This document shows positions 34,741 through 45,813 of a DNA stretch of 64,000 nt, piece after piece. Positions within the stretch are counted from its first letter, which is position 1; every line of letters begins with the position of its first letter. The notes beneath the pieces were generated by a model that was given only the letters and a program-made list of their open reading frames with translations, was not told the origin of the DNA and made no database searches. The stretch is from assembly GCA_963682175.1 (NCBI GenBank), contig OY821787.1, positions 18,454,501-18,518,500 of the forward strand, read 5' to 3'. Source of the stretch: Triglochin maritima (lineage: Eukaryota > Streptophyta > Magnoliopsida > Alismatales > Juncaginaceae). The position numbers and the translations under genes were made by a program.

Positions 34741-35391
34741 TTAGTTCGTCAGCATGTTTCTGATGAAATAGCGAGCCCATCGGTCGCGAGTTTCATCGAG
34801 CTCTTGTTGCGAGAATGGATCACTACTTTTTGGGAAAACCTATCAAAAAATTACAAGTGTGTTGAATATTAATAACTAAATATTGAAACTACAATTGAAT
34901 ATACAATTGAATAACGATCTACATTACCTCGGTTGGACATACGTCTTGAGTTGCCACATCGAGGATTTCCTCCATGTATCTCATCGCGTAGTAACCGCAT
35001 TCCGTATTTCCAACCTGCTTCCGGTACTACAAACATAGGAATTCGCTAAATATTTGTTCCTAACTTAATTAACAAAAATGGGATAGAACGTACTCTCATT
35101 CCATGCCATATTATTCCTGATTTTGTGGTTGTTCTCCTACCACCTAAAGCTCTGTAAACCTTAATTGCCCTGAGTAGCACAAGTTAAAATATCAATCAAT
35201 AACACTAATAAAAATCCACGAATTACTTTATTCACGACTAAACGAACTTACATATTTAGAAGTTTCTTTATTGAGTCCCTTGGTTTATTCGACCCCAACG
35301 GATCAAACCAATATGCCGAATTAGTCGTTGGGCATACAACGACAAGCATCCAACTCATGCCATTACACATCATCAATCCATAATTTTGATT
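34741..35391 (-). pseudogene. ULP1-like (C48) cysteine protease, C-terminal part, four exons, captured in CACTA
   Basis: Four minus-strand segments join in phase across GT-AG introns of 82, 67 and 88 nt. Exon 1, about 35391-35252, holds NGMSWMLVVVCP and YWFDPLG. Exon 2, 35169-35094, holds AIKVYRALGGRRTTTKSG. Exon 3, 35026-34928, holds KQVGNTECGYYAMRYMEEIL. Exon 4, 34839-34741, ends RWARYFIRNMLTN and a stop. The ECGYYAMR block contains the nucleophile Cys of SUMO proteases, the Gln before it fits the oxyanion hole, and YWFDPLG holds the catalytic Asp. The usual catalytic His before Trp is Ser here (MSW). ULP1 enzymes cut SUMO from proteins or its precursor. The N-terminal half is missing, so activity is unlikely. 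Introns show capture at DNA level rather than from mRNA. Confidence 0.8.
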
Positions 35392-35999
35392 TCTTTTTTT
35401 CTACTTTGGAAACCATTTGCTACACACCAACAAATTGAATCATTAATTAACTTGGAAAATAAAAGGAATTCTAAATGTTGATATTTGCATCAATACACTT
35501 AGATTATCACATTAACCAATATTTGCATCAATACGTTATTATTGTGAACTAATCCTAATTTGGCGTTGGATTCTTGGTCTAAACTAATCCTAAATTAAGG
35601 ATCCAAAATTGAGCACGAACCAGAGGAGGGAAAAGTTGTGATGCCGGAGGAGCTCTTTGTGGTTCCCGAAGACGTCGCGGAGGAGACGGCTGTAAACGAC
35701 ACGAGGAAGCTACATGCGGAGGAGGCTAAGTTAGAGAGAATATGTGGAGAAAGACAAACTTAAAACAAGCAAAAACGAACTTAAAACCTACATGTGGAGA
35801 GAGACGGAGGAAGACGGAGGAAGAAGGAGAAGAGGGCCGGAGAAGTGGAGGAGCGCTTGGGAGCTCGCTGCGGTGCCGGAGACGGTGCGGATCGGTCGGA
35901 GGATGGTCGCGGAGGAGAGTTCGGTCGCGGGACGGCTAGGGTTTGGGTGGGTTTCGACTGAAATGAATGAAAGAAAGCGCGTCTGTCCGATTTCTTTAA

Positions 36000-36346
36000 G
36001 ACCTATATACGTCGGATATTCCATAACGCCGACGTCTATACCTCGACGTCTATATGGTTGGAGTATAGACGTCGGCCTTACATTACGTCCGACGTCTATC
36101 GGCCGACGTCTATACCCTATAGACGTCGGATTCACAAGGTACTAAAACACCGACGTCTAAAGGTCGACGTCTATACACTATAGACGTCGGTTAAATGTGT
36201 TATTCCTACACCCGACGTCTATAGTGTCGCATAGACGTCGGCTTCCATTCCAGCCGACGTCTATTCTGTCCTCTCCACACTAGACGTCGGTTGTTATAAC
36301 GGCCGACGTCTATTTGGTGACGAGTAAAGCCAATTCTGCACTAGTG
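36000..36346. repeat. Right subterminal repeat region of the CACTA element
   Basis: It mirrors the left end: many TATAGACGTCGG and CCGACGTCTAT units, here often paired head to head (for example at 36060-36130), so that short hairpins can form. Confidence 0.8.
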
Positions 36347-37562
36347 CTTCTTCCCTCTTCTCTGCCTTCTCATTATCTTTATCCTTCTCCTCCTCTCTCC
36401 CTTCTCATTTCTCTCACCTTCTCTTTCTCTCTCTTCCTTCTCTCCCTCTCTCCTTATGCCATTCTCTTTATCTCTTTCTCCTTCTCACTCCTCTTCTCTA
36501 CCACTCTCCTTCTCTCTCACTCCTCCCTCTTCTCTTTCTCTCATCTCCCTTGCCTCATCTCTATCTCCCTCATATTCCCTCTCCTCTCCCTTCCCTCTTA
36601 TCCCGCTCCCCTTCTTCTTCTCTCCTTATCCTTTTCTCTTATTCTTCTCCCTCCCCATTTTATCCTTCTCCTTCTCTCTCTCTCGCTCTCTCCCTCCCTC
36701 CTTCTCTCCCACTCCTTCACCCCCTCTCTTCTTCTCCCTCTCCCCTCTACTTCCCTATACTCCTCTCTCCCTCATCTCTTTCTCTCTCCCTCTTCTCTCC
36801 TCCTTCCCTCTCTCTTTGCCTCTCTTCCCCACCTCTGTCGTTCCCTCTTCCCCTTCTTCTCTACCTTCTCTTCCCTCTTCTCCACTCCCCCCTCTTTCTC
36901 TCACTCTCTCCCCCTTCTCCTCCCTCCTGTCTCTCCTTTTCTCTCTCCCTCTCCTTCTCTATCCTCTCTCCCACTCTGCTCTTGTCTCTTCTCGTTCTCT
37001 CTCCCTCTTCCTTCTCTCTCCTTCTCCTCTTATCCTCTTTTCTCCACTCTCCTTCTATCTCCCTTCTCTACCTCTCGCTCTCGTTCTCCATATCTCTTCT
37101 CTCTCTCCCTTTCTCTCTCTTTTCTTCTCTCTCTTCCCATTTCTCCTCTTCTCTACCACTCTCCTCCTCCTCCCCCCTCTTCTCCTTCTCTTCTTCTCCT
37201 TGTTCTACCCCTCACCTTCTCTCGCTTCTCCTTTTCTCACTCTCCCTCTTATCCTCTTTCTCTTCTCCTTCTCTCTCGTTCCCACTCTCCTCGTCCTTTC
37301 TCCTTATCTCTCTTTCCTTCTCTCTCTTTCTCCCTCTCTCCACCCTTCCTCTTCTCTCTCTCCCTCTCCTCCACTCTCCTTTCTCTCTCTACTCTCCCTC
37401 CTCTCTCCTTCTCTCTCTCTCCTCTTCTCTCGTTACCTCCCTCCTTCTCTGTTCTCCTTCTCTCTCCCTCTTCCTTCTCTCTTCTTCTCTCTCTTTTCTC
37501 TTTCCCCGTCTCTCTACTTCCCTCTTCTCGTTCCCTATCTCTCTCTTATGCTCTCACTCTCT

Positions 37563-37680
37563 CCTTATAAGGATGAGGAGAGAAGGAAGAGATAAGACAG
37601 AGGGAGATAAGGAGAAGAAGAGAGGATAAAGACAAGAGAAGGAGAGGAGGAGAGGGAAGATGAGAAGGAGAGGGGACTCC
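37563..37680. repeat. Purine island P6
   Basis: Intact CCTTATAAGG, then an AG-rich segment with AGATAAGACAGAGGG, a variant of P2. Ends at GGGGACTCC. Confidence 0.87.
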
Positions 37681-37808
37681 ACTCTCTATCTCCTCTTTCC
37701 CTTCTTCGCCCCCCTCCCCTCCCCGTTCTCTCTCTCCCTTCCCTCTTCTTCCCTCTCCTTACCTTCTCTCTCCTTCCCCCTCCTATCCTCTTCTCTTCCC
37801 TCTACTCT

Positions 37809-37851
<43 letters not shown>

Positions 37852-39445
37852 CCCTTCTCTATCTCCATATCCCTCTCCTCCTCTCACCTCTCTCGTTCCT
37901 CTCTCCTCCTCTATCTCTCTTGCTTCTGTCCTTCTCTATCTCTACTCTCCCTTCTCTATCTAGTTCCCTTCCCCTTCCCTCTTCTCCTCCTTTCCTTCTC
38001 TGTCCTCCTCTCATCTCTTGTTCCCCCTCTCCTTCTTCTCTCTCTCTCCCCCTCTTCTCCCTCTCTCTCCTCCCCTCTCGTCCTCTCCTTCTATCTCCCT
38101 CCTGCTCTCTCCTCTTATCCCTCCGTCTCCTCTCGTTCCCTCTCTCATCTCCTTCTCTCTCCGCCCCTCTGTTCCTCTCCTCTCCTTCTCCCTCCTTTTC
38201 TCTCTCTCCTTTAACCCCTTCATCTCCTCTCATTGCCCCCCTCTTCTCTTTCTCTCCCTATCCTTTCTTCTCTCACCATCTCCTTCACCCTCTTATTATC
38301 TCTCTCTCCTCTTATCTTTCCACTCTTCTGTCTCCTTCTCCATCTCCCTCTCATCCCTCTTCCTTCTATCCTTTTCTCTCTCCCTCTTATCCCTCTCCTC
38401 CACTCCCTCCTTCTCTCGCTCTCTCTCCCTTCTTCTCCCTCCTTTCTCTTCTCTTCTCTCCCTTCTCTCTCTCGTCTTTTCTGTTCTCCTTCTCTCTTCT
38501 CTCCTTATCCTTATTCCTATTCTCTCTTCTCTGCCTCTATCCTTCTCTCTTTTCGTTCTCTCTCATTCTCTCCCCCCTCTTCTTCTTCGCTCTCTTCCCT
38601 TCTTCCCTCTTCTCTGCCTTCTCATTATCTTTATCCTACTCCTCCTCTCTCCCTTCTCATTTCTCTCACCTTCTCTTTCTCTCCTCCTTCCCTCTCTCTT
38701 TGCCTCTCTTCCCCACCTCTGTCGTTCCCTCTTCCCCATCTTCTCTACCTTCTCTTCCCTCTTCTGCACTCCCCCCTCTTTCTCTCGCTCTCTCCCCCTT
38801 CTCCTCCCTCCTCTCTCTCATTTTCTCTCTCCCTCTCCTTCTCTATCCTCTCTTCCTCTCTGCTCTTCTCTATTCTCGTTCTCTCTCCCTCTTCCTTCTC
38901 TCTCCTTCTACTCTTATCCTCTTTTCTCCACTCTCCTCCTGTCTCCCTTCTCTACCTCTCGCTCTCGTTCTCCATATCTCTTCTCTCTCTCCCTTTCCCT
39001 CTCTTTTCTTCTCTCTCTTCCCATTTCTCCTCTTCTCTACCACTCTCCTCCTCCTCCCCCCTCTTCTCCTTCTCTTCTTCTCCTTGTTCTAGCCCTCACC
39101 TTCTCTCGCTTCTCCTTTTCTCACTCTCCCTCTTATCCTCTTTCTCTTCTCCTTCTCTCTCGTTCCCACTCTCCTCGTCCTTTCTCCTTATCTCTCTTTC
39201 CTTCTCTCTCTTTCTCCCTCTCTCCTCCCTTCCTCTTCTCTCTCTCCCTCTCCTCCACTCTCCCTTCTCTCTCTACTCTCCCTCCTCTCTCCTTCTCTCT
39301 CTCCTCTTCTCTCGTTACCTCCCTCCTTCTCTGTTCTCCTTGTCTCTCCCTCTTCCTTATCTCTTCTTCTCTCTCTTTCTTATTTGCCCGTCTCTCCTCT
39401 TCCCTCTTCTCGTTCCCTATCTCCCTCTTATGCTCTCACTCTCTC

Positions 39446-39564
39446 CTTATAAGGATGAGGAGAGAAGGAAGAGAGGAGAGAGAGGGAGAGAAGGAGAAGA
39501 AGAGAGAGGATAAAGATAAGAGAAGGAGAGGAGGAGAGGGAAGATGAGAAGGAGAGGGGACTCC
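39446..39564. repeat. Purine island P7
   Basis: Intact CCTTATAAGG and GGGGACTCC ends, nearly identical to P2. Confidence 0.87.
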
Positions 39565-41665
39565 ACTCTCTATCTCCTCTTTCCCTTCTTCGCTCCCCTC
39601 CCCGTTCTCTCTCTCCCTTCCCTCTTCTTCCCTCTCCTTACCTTCTCTCTCCTTCCCCCTCCTGTCCTCTTCTCTTCCCTCTACTCTCTTTTCTCTCTCT
39701 CTCTCTCTCTCGCTTCTCTCCCCTTCTCTATCTCCATATCCCTCTCCTCCTCTCACCTCTCTCGTTCCTCTCTCCTCCTCTATCTCTCTTGCTTGTGTCC
39801 TTCTCTATCTCTACTCTCCCTTCTCTATCTAGTTCCCTTCCCCTTCCCTCTTCTCCTCCTTTCCTTCTCTGTCCTCCTCTCATTCTCTTGTTCCCCCTCT
39901 CCTTCTTCTCTCTCTCCCCCTCTTCTCCCTCTCTCTCCTCCCCTCTCGTCCTCTCCTTCTATCTCCCTCCCGCTCTCTCCCTCCTTCTCCGCTCTCTCCT
40001 CTTATCCCTCCGTCTCCTCCCGTTCCCTCTCTCTTCTCCTTCTCTCTCCACCCCTCTCTTCCTCTCCTCTCCTTCTCCCTCCTTTTCTCTCTCTCCTTTA
40101 ATCCCTTCATCTCCTCTCATTGCCCCCCTCTTCTCTTTCTCTCCCTATCCTTTCTTCTCTCACCATCTCCTTCACCCTCTTATTATCTCTCTCTCCTCTT
40201 ATCTTTCCACTCTTCTTTCTCCTTCTCCATCTCCCTCTCATCCGTCTTCCTTCTATCCTTTTCTCTCTCCCTCTTATCCCTCTACTCCACTCCCTCCTTC
40301 TCTCGCTCTCTCTCCCTTCTTCTCCCTCCTATCTCTTCTCTTCTCTTCTCTCCCTTCTCTCTCTCCTCTTTTCTGTTCTCCTTCTCTCTTCTCTCCTTAT
40401 CCTTATTCCTATTCTCTCTTCTCTGCCTCTATCCTTCTCTCTTTTCCTTCTCTCTCATTCTCTCCCCCCTCTTCTTCTTCTCTCTCTTCCCTTCTTCCCT
40501 CTTCTCTGCCTTCTCATTATCTTTATCCTTCTCCTCCTCTTTCCCTTCTCATTTCTCTCACCTTCTCTTTCTCTCTCTTCCTTCTCTCCCTCTCTCCTTA
40601 TGCCATTCTCTTTATCTCTCTCTCCTTCTCACTCCTCTTCTCTACCACTCTCCTTCTCTCTCACTCCTCCCTCATCTCTTTCTCTCATCTCCCTTGCCTC
40701 ATCTCTATCTCCCTCATATTCCCTCTCCTCTCCCTTCCCTCTTATCCCGCTCCCCTTCTTCTTCTCTCCTTATCCTTCTCTCTTATTCTTCTCCCTCCCC
40801 ATTTTATCCTTCTCCTTCTCTCTCTCGCTCTCTCCCTCCCTCCTTCTATCCCACTCCTTCACCCCCTCTCTTCTTCTCCCTCTCCCCTGTACTTCCCTAT
40901 ACTCCTCTCTCCCTCATCTCTTTCTCTCTCCCTCTTCTCTCCTCCTTCCCTCTCTCTTTGCCTCTCTTTGCCTCTCTTTCGTTCCCTCTTCCCCTTCTTC
41001 TCTACCTTCTCTTCCCTCTTCTCCACTCCCCCCTCTTTCTCTCACTCTCTGTCCCTTCTCCTCCCTCCTCTCGCTACTTTTCTCTCTCCCTCTCTGCTCT
41101 TGTCTATTCTCGTTCTCTCTCCCTCTTCCTTCTCTCTCCTTCTCCTCTTATCCTCTTTCCTCCACTCTCCTTCTGTCTCCCTTTCTACCTCTCGCTCTCG
41201 TTCTCCATATCTCTTCTCTCTCTCTCCCTTTCCCTCTCTTTTCTTCTCTCTTCCCATTTCTCCTCTTCTCTACCACTCTCCTCCTCCTCCCCCCTCTTCT
41301 CCTTCTCTTCTTCTCCTTGTTCTACCCCTCACCTTCTCTCGCTTCTCCTTTTCTCACTCTCCCTCTTATCCTCTTTCTCTTCTCCTTCTCTCTCGTTCCC
41401 ACTCTCCTCGTCCTTTCTCCTTATCTCTCTTTCCTTCTCTCTCTTTCTCCCTCTCTCCTCCCTTCCTCTTCTCTCTCCCTCTCCTCCACTCTCCCTTCTA
41501 TCTCTACTCTCCCTCCTCTCTCCTTCTCTCTCTCTCCTCTTCTCTCATTACCTCCCTCCTTCTCTCTCCCTCTTCCTTATCTCTTCTTCTCTCTCTTTCC
41601 TCTTTCCCCGTCTCTCCTCTTCCCTCTTCTCATTCCCTATTTCCCTCTTATGCTCTCACTCTCTC

Positions 41666-41784
41666 CTTATAAGGATGAGGAGAGAAGGAATAGAGGAGCG
41701 AGGGGGAGAGAAGGAGAAGAAGAGAGAGGATAAAGATAACAGAAGGAGAGGAGGAGAGGGGAGATGAGAAGGAGAGGGGACTCC
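41666..41784. repeat. Purine island P8
   Basis: Intact CCTTATAAGG and GGGGACTCC ends, with small differences (GCGAGGGGGAG; GATAACAGAAGG). It is the last island of the first satellite subfamily. Confidence 0.87.
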
Positions 41785-42153
41785 ACTCTCTATCTCCTCT
41801 TTCCCTTCTTCGCTCCCCTCCCCCTCCCCGTTCTCTCTCTCCCTTCCCTCTCCATACCTTCTCTCTCCTTCCCCCTCCTATCCTCTTCTCTTCCCTCTAC
41901 TCTCTTTTCTCTCTCTCTCTCTCTCTCTCGCTTCTCTCCCCTTCTCTATCTCCATATCCCTCTCCTCCTCTCACCTCTCTTGTTCGTCTCTCCTCCTCTA
42001 TCTCTCTTGCTTCTGTCCTTCTCTATCTCTACTCTCCCTTCTCTATCTAGTTCCCTTCCCCTTCCCTATTCTCCTCCTTTCCTTCTCTGTCCTCCTCTCA
42101 TTCTCTTGTTCCCCCTCTCCTTCTTCTCTCTCTCCCCCTCTTCTTCTCTTGTT

Positions 42154-43761
42154 TTGCTCGGGACTAGCAAAAGTTAGGTGTGGGGGTATTTGATTGACAT
42201 CATTTCATGCATATCTTTGTGTCTTATATTCATTATCTTTCACCCCAAACAATGCTATGTAATGAGTTTAATGTTTAGTTTTCAGGAATAAGTAGGTTTG
42301 AGAAGGTGAGACTATAAATGGACCTAATAGCTGGGAAAATGACTAAGTTGAGAGACTCGACGACTAAGATGCAAGATCGAATGACGTGAATGTAAGATCG
42401 AAGGACCAATGAGGAAATAAGAATACTCCACACCATCATGGGGAGTATTTTAGCAATTCTATTCGGGCCGGAGATCCAACAAGCTAAGCACAGATGCATC
42501 GAAGACAAACAAAGCCATCCAACAAAGCCCATAAGAAAATCCAGAGCGATCCAAACACTGTAGACCGCCAATTAACGGTCTGGGACCGCTGAATCGCGGT
42601 CCGGGTTGCTCTGGATCCGCCAAGATTTATGTGGGTAGTGTATTAGAGCGTATTTAGTCTATTTTTGGTATTTGTTTGGTCCCATACCAGGGGATTGTCC
42701 TGGATTACATTTTTCTATAACTATAAATAGAACTCTTCACCTTCTATTGTAATCAGGCATTGCTTGGTGGCATTCTCTCTACTTGGAGTAAAAGCCTTGA
42801 AGCAAAAACTCAAGGTGGAGAAGAATGCCACTTGTAATGTGAGTCATGTAAATAAAATATTTGTTCTTAGTTTCTTTTAATCTTGTCTTTTAATTGTTGC
42901 ATGCTTCTTTAGTTTTACTTTCCATTCCTTTTAGCTTCTTTAATATTTCTTGCTTGCTTAGGTTAATTTCATTTCAGTAGATTGTTTCATCTTAATGTAT
43001 GTTGTAGTGTAATGATTAGTGAGTAGTTCCATCCCCATTTGGGGGCGGCGAAATATGTGATATGATCATGTGGTGTATTAGGTGTGTGTTATCTTAATCC
43101 TTTGAGCCTTATATGATTTCCATAACCATCTAATGGGATTTCACTCTTGGCTTTGATACGCTAATGCTCTTTAATGAAGCTTAGCTTATGCTTAGATTAG
43201 TAAACCTATTTTATGGGGAATGATAAGGTGAGGATATGGATGGAATTGATGAAGGAAACATGATTTGTAGTTGCATGTACTCTTGTTGCCTTTACCTTGG
43301 TTAATGTCTTGTATGTTTTAATGATTGTGTAAATCTTATCTCATGTGGAGGCATAGTGAGGGTTTGGTCTTTATACATGAGTTCATTTACCTTCCTTCCA
43401 ATTATTCTCTTGTATATTTTAATGATATTGTGTTATCTTAATTCATGTGGAGGCAAAGTTAGATGTAGTTTTATGATTTTCATGCACTACATGTTCTGAT
43501 GAGATTACTTGAACACACACACACACATACACATACCTTTGTATACACACTCTTTTATCTACCCCCTATGGGGTTTAGTTTTATTGTTTATTGTCCATTT
43601 CCTTTTGCATCTTAGTGTAGTTTGATTGCAACTCCTTTCTCTCCTTTCATTCCCACTCGCCTTCAAACAAACTAAAGTCCACACACCTCCCTGTGGATCG
43701 ACCCATATTTGCCACCACTTCAACGTGGTCGTGCACTTGCGGTTTTAATTAAAACGTTTCA
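42154..43761 (+). mobile_element. 5'-truncated gypsy-type element: polypurine tract and 3' LTR only
   Basis: It starts abruptly with TTGTTTTGCTCGGGACTAGC, then the tract AGGTGTGGGGG, then an LTR from TGATTGACATC (42191) to AAACGTTTCA (43761), 1571 nt. The TATA box is at 42722-42729. The tail carries GTGCACTTGCGG, as in the LTR at 8989-10190, but the families differ. No 5' LTR or interior remains and no target duplication can be found. The satellite on the left is subfamily 1 and on the right subfamily 2, so a deletion or recombination probably removed the rest. A (CA)n run lies at about 43514-43526. Confidence 0.82.
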
Positions 43762-45640
43762 ATCACTCCTCTTCTCGTTCTCTCTTTCCCTTCTCCTCTC
43801 CCCTTCTCCCTCTTCTCCTCTCTCCTATCCTCTTCTCTTCCCTCATCTTTGTTTTATCACTCACCCCCTTTTATCTCCTCCTTTCCCCTTCTCATTCTCC
43901 TTATCGCTCTCCTCCTCTCTCGTTTCGTCACTCCTCCTCTATCTCTCTCATTCCTTCTCTCTCCCATTCTCTATCTCTACCCTCCCTTCTCTATCTCGTT
44001 CCCTTCCCAAGTCCCTCTTCTCCACCTTTCCTTCTCTATCCTCTTCTTATTCTCTCGCTCTCTCTTTCAATATCTCATCATCTCTCCTTCTTCTTCTTCT
44101 TCTTAGTCTTGTCTCTCCCCTCTTCTCCCTCTCTCTCCTCTTATCCCTCCATCTCCTCTCGTCCCCTCCCTCTTCTCCTTCTCCCTCTCTCTCCTTCTCC
44201 TCTTATCCCCACGTCTCCTCTCGTTCCCTCTCTAGTGTCCTTTTTTCTCTCACCGTCCCTTCTTTATCTCGTCATCTCCCTCTCATTCACCTCCCTACCT
44301 CCACTCTCCTTCTCCCTCTTCTCATCTCGCTCTCCTCTTATCTTCCCTCTCTTCTTTCCCCTTCTCTATCTCCCTCTTATCCCTCTCCTTCTTATACCTC
44401 TCCCCCACTCACTCCTTCTACTCCTCTCGCTCTCTCTCCCTTCTTCTCCCTCCTCTCTCATCCGTTCTCTCCCTCCTCTTCCTTATTCTCTCCTCTCCCT
44501 ATCAATATCCCTCTTCTCTCTTCTCTGTCACTATCCTTCTCTCTCTCTCTTCCTTCTCCTTGTCTTCTCTACCTCCCTCTCCTCTCCTTCTCTCCTCTTC
44601 TCCCTCTTCTCCCAATTCTCATCTTCCCTCCTCTCTCCTCTCTCATCGTCATTATCCCTCTTCCTTCTCGTATTCCCTCTCCTTCTCCTCTCCCTTCCTT
44701 CTTATCCCTCTCTCCTTATCCTTCTCTCTTCTTCTTCACTCTCTCCTTCTTCCTATCCTTCTCTATCCTCCTCTTTCCCTTCTCCTCCTCTCTCTCGGTC
44801 TCGCCCCCTCTCTCCTTCTATCCCACTCCTTCTCCCCTTATCTCTTCTACCTTCTCCCTCTCCCCTCTACTTCCCATCTATCTCTTCCTCTTCTCTCCTC
44901 CTTCCCTCTCTTCTTTACCTCTATCGTTCCCTCTCTCCTTCTCTCCCGCCTCTTCCCTCTTCTCCTTCATTCCCTATCTCCCTCTTATTCTCTACTCCAC
45001 TCCCTCCTTCTCTCGCTCTCTCTCTTCCTTCTTCTCCGTCCTCTCTCCTTCTCCCTCTACTTCTCTCGCATCTCCTTTTCTCTCCCTTTCCGTTCTTTAT
45101 CCTCTCTTCCTTCTCTCCCTCTCTCCTCCTCTCTCCTATACTCTATTCTCCTCCTCTCTCCCTCTTCCTTCTCTCTCTACTCTTCTTATCCTCTTTTCTC
45201 CACTCTCATCTCTCCCTTCTCTATCTCTCATTCTCGCACTCCGTCTCTCTCCCTTTCCCCTCCCTTTTCTTCTCCCTCTCCCTTCTCCTCTACCTCTCCC
45301 CTCCTCTTCCCTCTTCTCCTTCTCTTCGTCTCCTTCTTCTCCCCCTCTCCTTCTTCTCTCCTCCCTCTTTCCCCTCTCTCTCCTCATCTCGCATTCTCCT
45401 TTTTCTCATTCTCTCTCGTTCTCCCTCTTATCCACTTTCTCTTCTCCTTCTCATTCGTTCCCTCTCTCCTTATCCTCTCTCCTTCTCTCTTCTTCTACTC
45501 TCTCCCTCTCCTTCTCTCGCTCGCTTCTCCTTTTCCCCTCTCCATTCTCTCTCTAATCTCCCTTCTCTATCTCCTCTCTCCTTCTCTATCTCTCTAGCTT
45601 CTCTATCTCCTCTTCTCTCATCCTTCTTCCTTCTCCTCCT
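43762..45640. repeat. Pyrimidine-strand satellite, block 7 (subfamily 2)
   Basis: Still C/T-rich, but it no longer aligns line by line with subfamily 1. It aligns with block 8: CTCATCTTTGTTTTATCACTCACCCCC occurs at about 43841 and again at about 52509 (shown here only as a landmark). It ends with the left LINE-3 target copy TCTTCCTTCTCCTCCT (45625-45640). There are no genes. Confidence 0.9.
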
Positions 45641-45661
45641 TTTTTTTTGCAAAGCAAAAGG

Positions 45662-45674
45662 GAGGTTTGGCCTC
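45662..45674 (-). other. LINE-3 3'-terminal stem-loop (weakened)
   Basis: The minus strand reads GAGG-CCAAA-CCTC. The outer four pairs are kept and the inner pair is lost. Confidence 0.6.
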
Positions 45675-45813
45675 TAAATTTATTAAATGAAAGAAACAAG
45701 GTTACAAAATTTGAAGACCGCGGGCATGCCAACATGCATAACCAGCCACACACACTACAAGTATTGCATCACTCAAACTATGTAGTTAAATTCATGTCCC
45801 AGTATACCCCAAC

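Larger units (their letters stand above)
33987..36346 (-). mobile_element. Non-autonomous CACTA (En/Spm) DNA transposon, 2360 bp
   Basis: It begins CACTACTACAGAAAA and ends TTCTGCACTAGTG, an imperfect terminal inverted pair of the CACTA type. A 3-bp target duplication CTT lies at 33984-33986 and 36347-36349, and the satellite reads through correctly when it is removed. Both ends carry dense subterminal repeats with the core GACGTCGG in both orientations. No transposase is present. The interior holds a spliced ULP1-like protease fragment on the minus strand (34741-35391). The + side from 35640 to 35990 is GC- and AG-rich, unlike the AT-rich remainder, and I do not recognise it. Confidence 0.93.
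36347..42153. repeat. Pyrimidine-strand satellite, block 6 (islands P6-P8)
   Basis: It has 5.8 kb without insertion, starting with the right CACTA target copy. The island spacings are 1883 and 2220 nt. The short monomer lacks about 340 nt: at about 38682 the sequence jumps from the CACCTTCTCTTTCTC landmark straight to CTCCTTCCCTCTCTCTTTGCC. It stops at about 42153, where gypsy sequence begins without a target copy. There are no genes. Confidence 0.92.

Noticed and set aside
35742..36145. Possible host gene exon in the GC-rich part of the CACTA element
   Set aside because: Short frames exist on both strands without a recognised domain. It could be a captured fragment, but nothing in the sequence supports a specific product.
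34034..36330. CRISPR-like or telomere-like repeats in the GACGTCGG clusters
   Set aside because: They are subterminal repeats of a CACTA element, confirmed by CACTA ends and the CTT target duplication.
42191..43761. Solo LTR formed by normal LTR recombination
   Set aside because: The polypurine tract and about 37 nt of interior remain on the left and there is no target duplication. A solo LTR would have neither interior sequence nor mismatched flanks.
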